Origin: Schistosoma mansoni
Lineage: Eukaryota > Platyhelminthes > Trematoda > Strigeidida > Schistosomatidae
Reading direction: 5' to 3'
Length of the DNA stretch: 64,000 nucleotides
Assembly: GCF_000237925.1 (NCBI RefSeq)
Contig: NC_031497.1
Span: 21,062,325-21,126,324 of the forward strand
Part shown: positions 52,901 to 55,900 of the stretch, in pieces
Numbering within the stretch: position 1 is the first letter of the stretch
Layout of the letters: the number at the start of each line of letters is the position of its first letter
Notes under the pieces: generated by a model
What the model was told of the DNA's origin: nothing
Database searches by the model: none
The model's input: the letters and a program-made list of their open reading frames with translations, nothing else
Made by a program: the position numbers and the translations under genes

Positions 52901-55900
52901 ACCGATAAATAATAAATATGCGAAGTATATTCAACAGTTTTTCTATGGGTTCGAAAATAAAAATGTTAACCAGTTGTATTGCTTGATATAGAACAGATGG
53001 GATGTGGCTATCACTGGGTTTCAGAGCAGGCATTTCAATCAAATATATCAACAACGAAATGATACAAACCAATTAAAATTGAATTCGGTTGTATTTCTTC
53101 CTCTACAAATATATATCCAAATTAATAATCCGAATAAATGGTCAGGTTAAGGGCAAAGTACATCGTTTACAGTATGTAAATTTAGGATTGTCAAACAAAA
53201 TAGGATAAAATTATGTAATGTTGATATGACTCATATTGAAAGTTAACTTGAATCTGTATATATGTTAAGTGAAAATTTAAGATCCATGATCAGAATAAAT
53301 ATGGATTAGATAGGGTGAGAGAGATAATAGTGCAATTGCAATTCGATCAAATGTTTAATGCAAGACTAAATTGTGTAACAAAATTAGTAAGACGTAATAA
53401 GCAGGGATGAATGTGAAGTGAATGAATCATGTATTGGAGAGATTAATAATGATGTTTAACCAATAGAAATAATAGTAATAATAATACAAAGATTTGTGAA
53501 TAAAGATAGCATAGACAATTGCATTCGACTATTAAAGGTCGTAGGTACAATGGTCAAACGAGGTCATTCAATAGCTAAGATTACTATTGATTAGTTGGCC
53601 TTGGGGTTCGCCAGGGGAGGAGAAGCGGTCGAAGATATTTCTTTTGTATGCATAGCTCCGGTTTCTTAATCCGGATGACTACTGCTTCAGCCGTTTGAAG
53701 GACTTCAAGCCTGACAAGCTTTGGCAAAATAATTACTGACCCAATACTTAACTGAAAAGGAATGGTTTATACTGGTACTATGACTGGTTTGCATTAAATG
53801 GACTAGGATCAAGTTGTTCATTTTCTTCACCAGACCTTTGTTTAGCCTTGCTGGGAGGTGTTCACGAGCACGAAAATGTAAATTCCTAGAACTTCGACCA
53901 TTATAACTTGCTCCGTAGGAGCAGTCAAACTGATAAATACAAAATGAGGTGATCACTGTACGATGTACTTTACCCTTAACCTGGCCATTTTTTTCGGATT
54001 ATTATTTGGATATATAGTTGTAGAACCTGAAGAGAATCTATCGAAAAGAATATTCTTCGTTCAAATATTAGTCTTTTAAAATAAAGTTACGTAATTTAGT
54101 GAATCAAGAAGAAAAAAGAGCTGACACGCATAGTTTGTTATTTTCCATCATAATTATTATTGTTATTGTTTCTTCTTAGTACTTATTCGTCTGGATTTTC
54201 TACACTTCATCTGTCAAGCATACAAAGTTAAGTGTTAGTAGCATTTATAGTAGTAGTAGTAATAATAATAATGGATGTTAAGGGAATAGAAATAATAAAG
54301 CATTTATTATGAGTATACAACTTATTCCAAGTGGCGCTTCCGATCAATAATTGAGTGATTTCTCTCTCTCTCTCTCTCTTATAGCTAACCAGAAGAGAGA
54401 AAATACAAACAGTCAAAACAAAACAAATTCATTTTCACATTTACATTCATTCTGTTAACTTTTGCATATACATATACAATTGTTGTCGTCTCTAAGATCT
54501 GATAATCCATATTATATATATATGCAATGAATAGCGCATACTATTGATTTGTATTCTCTTATGTATATTTATACATTGTTGTAGTTGTTTTAGGGAAGTA
54601 TGGTGTTGAATGAGAAACTCATACTCATAAAATTCACACAAGGGAATTGGCTATGTAATCATTAAATAATTAAAAGTTTAGCACCCTGTTTTTTTAAAGT
54701 TTTCTTTTATTGTCTAACTAATATCATTGTTGGATGAAATTTCCTTCAAAAGTGAATAATTTCTGTGTAACGACCTTACCTTAATGATGAAATTGTCTGC
54801 AGAAACAAATGAATTCCAATGGTCAAATAAGATCACAGGATAGACAGACTTCTTCCTCCATTGCGAAACATTTAGTTGAAAATGGTCATAAGGTTGACAT
54901 CAAGTCAGCATTTGGTTGTTACCCTTAACTTACCCTGGTAATACTGATTTATTATCTAGTGTGGTCATAACATTGTTTTTGTGTACTTTATTTATTTTCT
55001 TTCTTTGTTACGGCTTACCTTAACCTGTCTAGTTGACCTTTTAGTTTTCATCTAAAAATGTCTTAACAAGTATATGTGTGATCAGATTGTTCGAAATGTA
55101 TTTCGCAAATATATTACATAATTCTGATAAACTTCGTCTACTCATTGCATTATCGAAAATTATCTTTATATATCATTTGATCGGGATGATTATTTGTAAT
55201 AGTAATAATAATAATAATCTACGTCTGATCGCTTACGGTAAAACACTTGCCTAGTTACAACCTTTCTAATATAATTTTTACTGCCTTGGATAATGTACTG
55301 TTCAATTAATTTAAATTTTTAATTTAACAAACAGTTAGCACCGAGTGAAATATCTTCTCTCCGGTTCTCTACTTTCAGATGCCATTTTGTAAACAGAACC
55401 ATTAGCTCATCATGTTCCTATTTATATGTCTAAATGTAGAGCATAATTTTTAACTGTTGAATTTGTTGACTCCATTTATTATCAAAGATGGAGGAGTGCA
55501 AAAAAAAAGTTTATGATTTTCAAAACAATGAGATTAATTACTGATAGATAGTTCATCTTAAACTGTGAATGACAGTTGTGTTCATGAGGATTTTGTCAAT
55601 AAATTAAAATATGACAGAGAAATTTTCATCATCGTCTTCATATTCATCAACATTAGCATTAATTATTGGACCTAATAAATTTATAAATACTGATATATTC
55701 GTTAATCATCATTTAAAGTAAACATCAATACAGATTCAATGGTTGCTATAATAAATTATGTCATTAAAATTAAGAAAAATGAAAAATTGTAATTCATTAA
55801 TCAAGAAAAGAAAAAATAGACTCAACAGTTAATATAATTATTCATTTAAATCTAATTAAATTGATATCAGCCCCCAAATGCCCTGGTACGGCCGAGAGTG

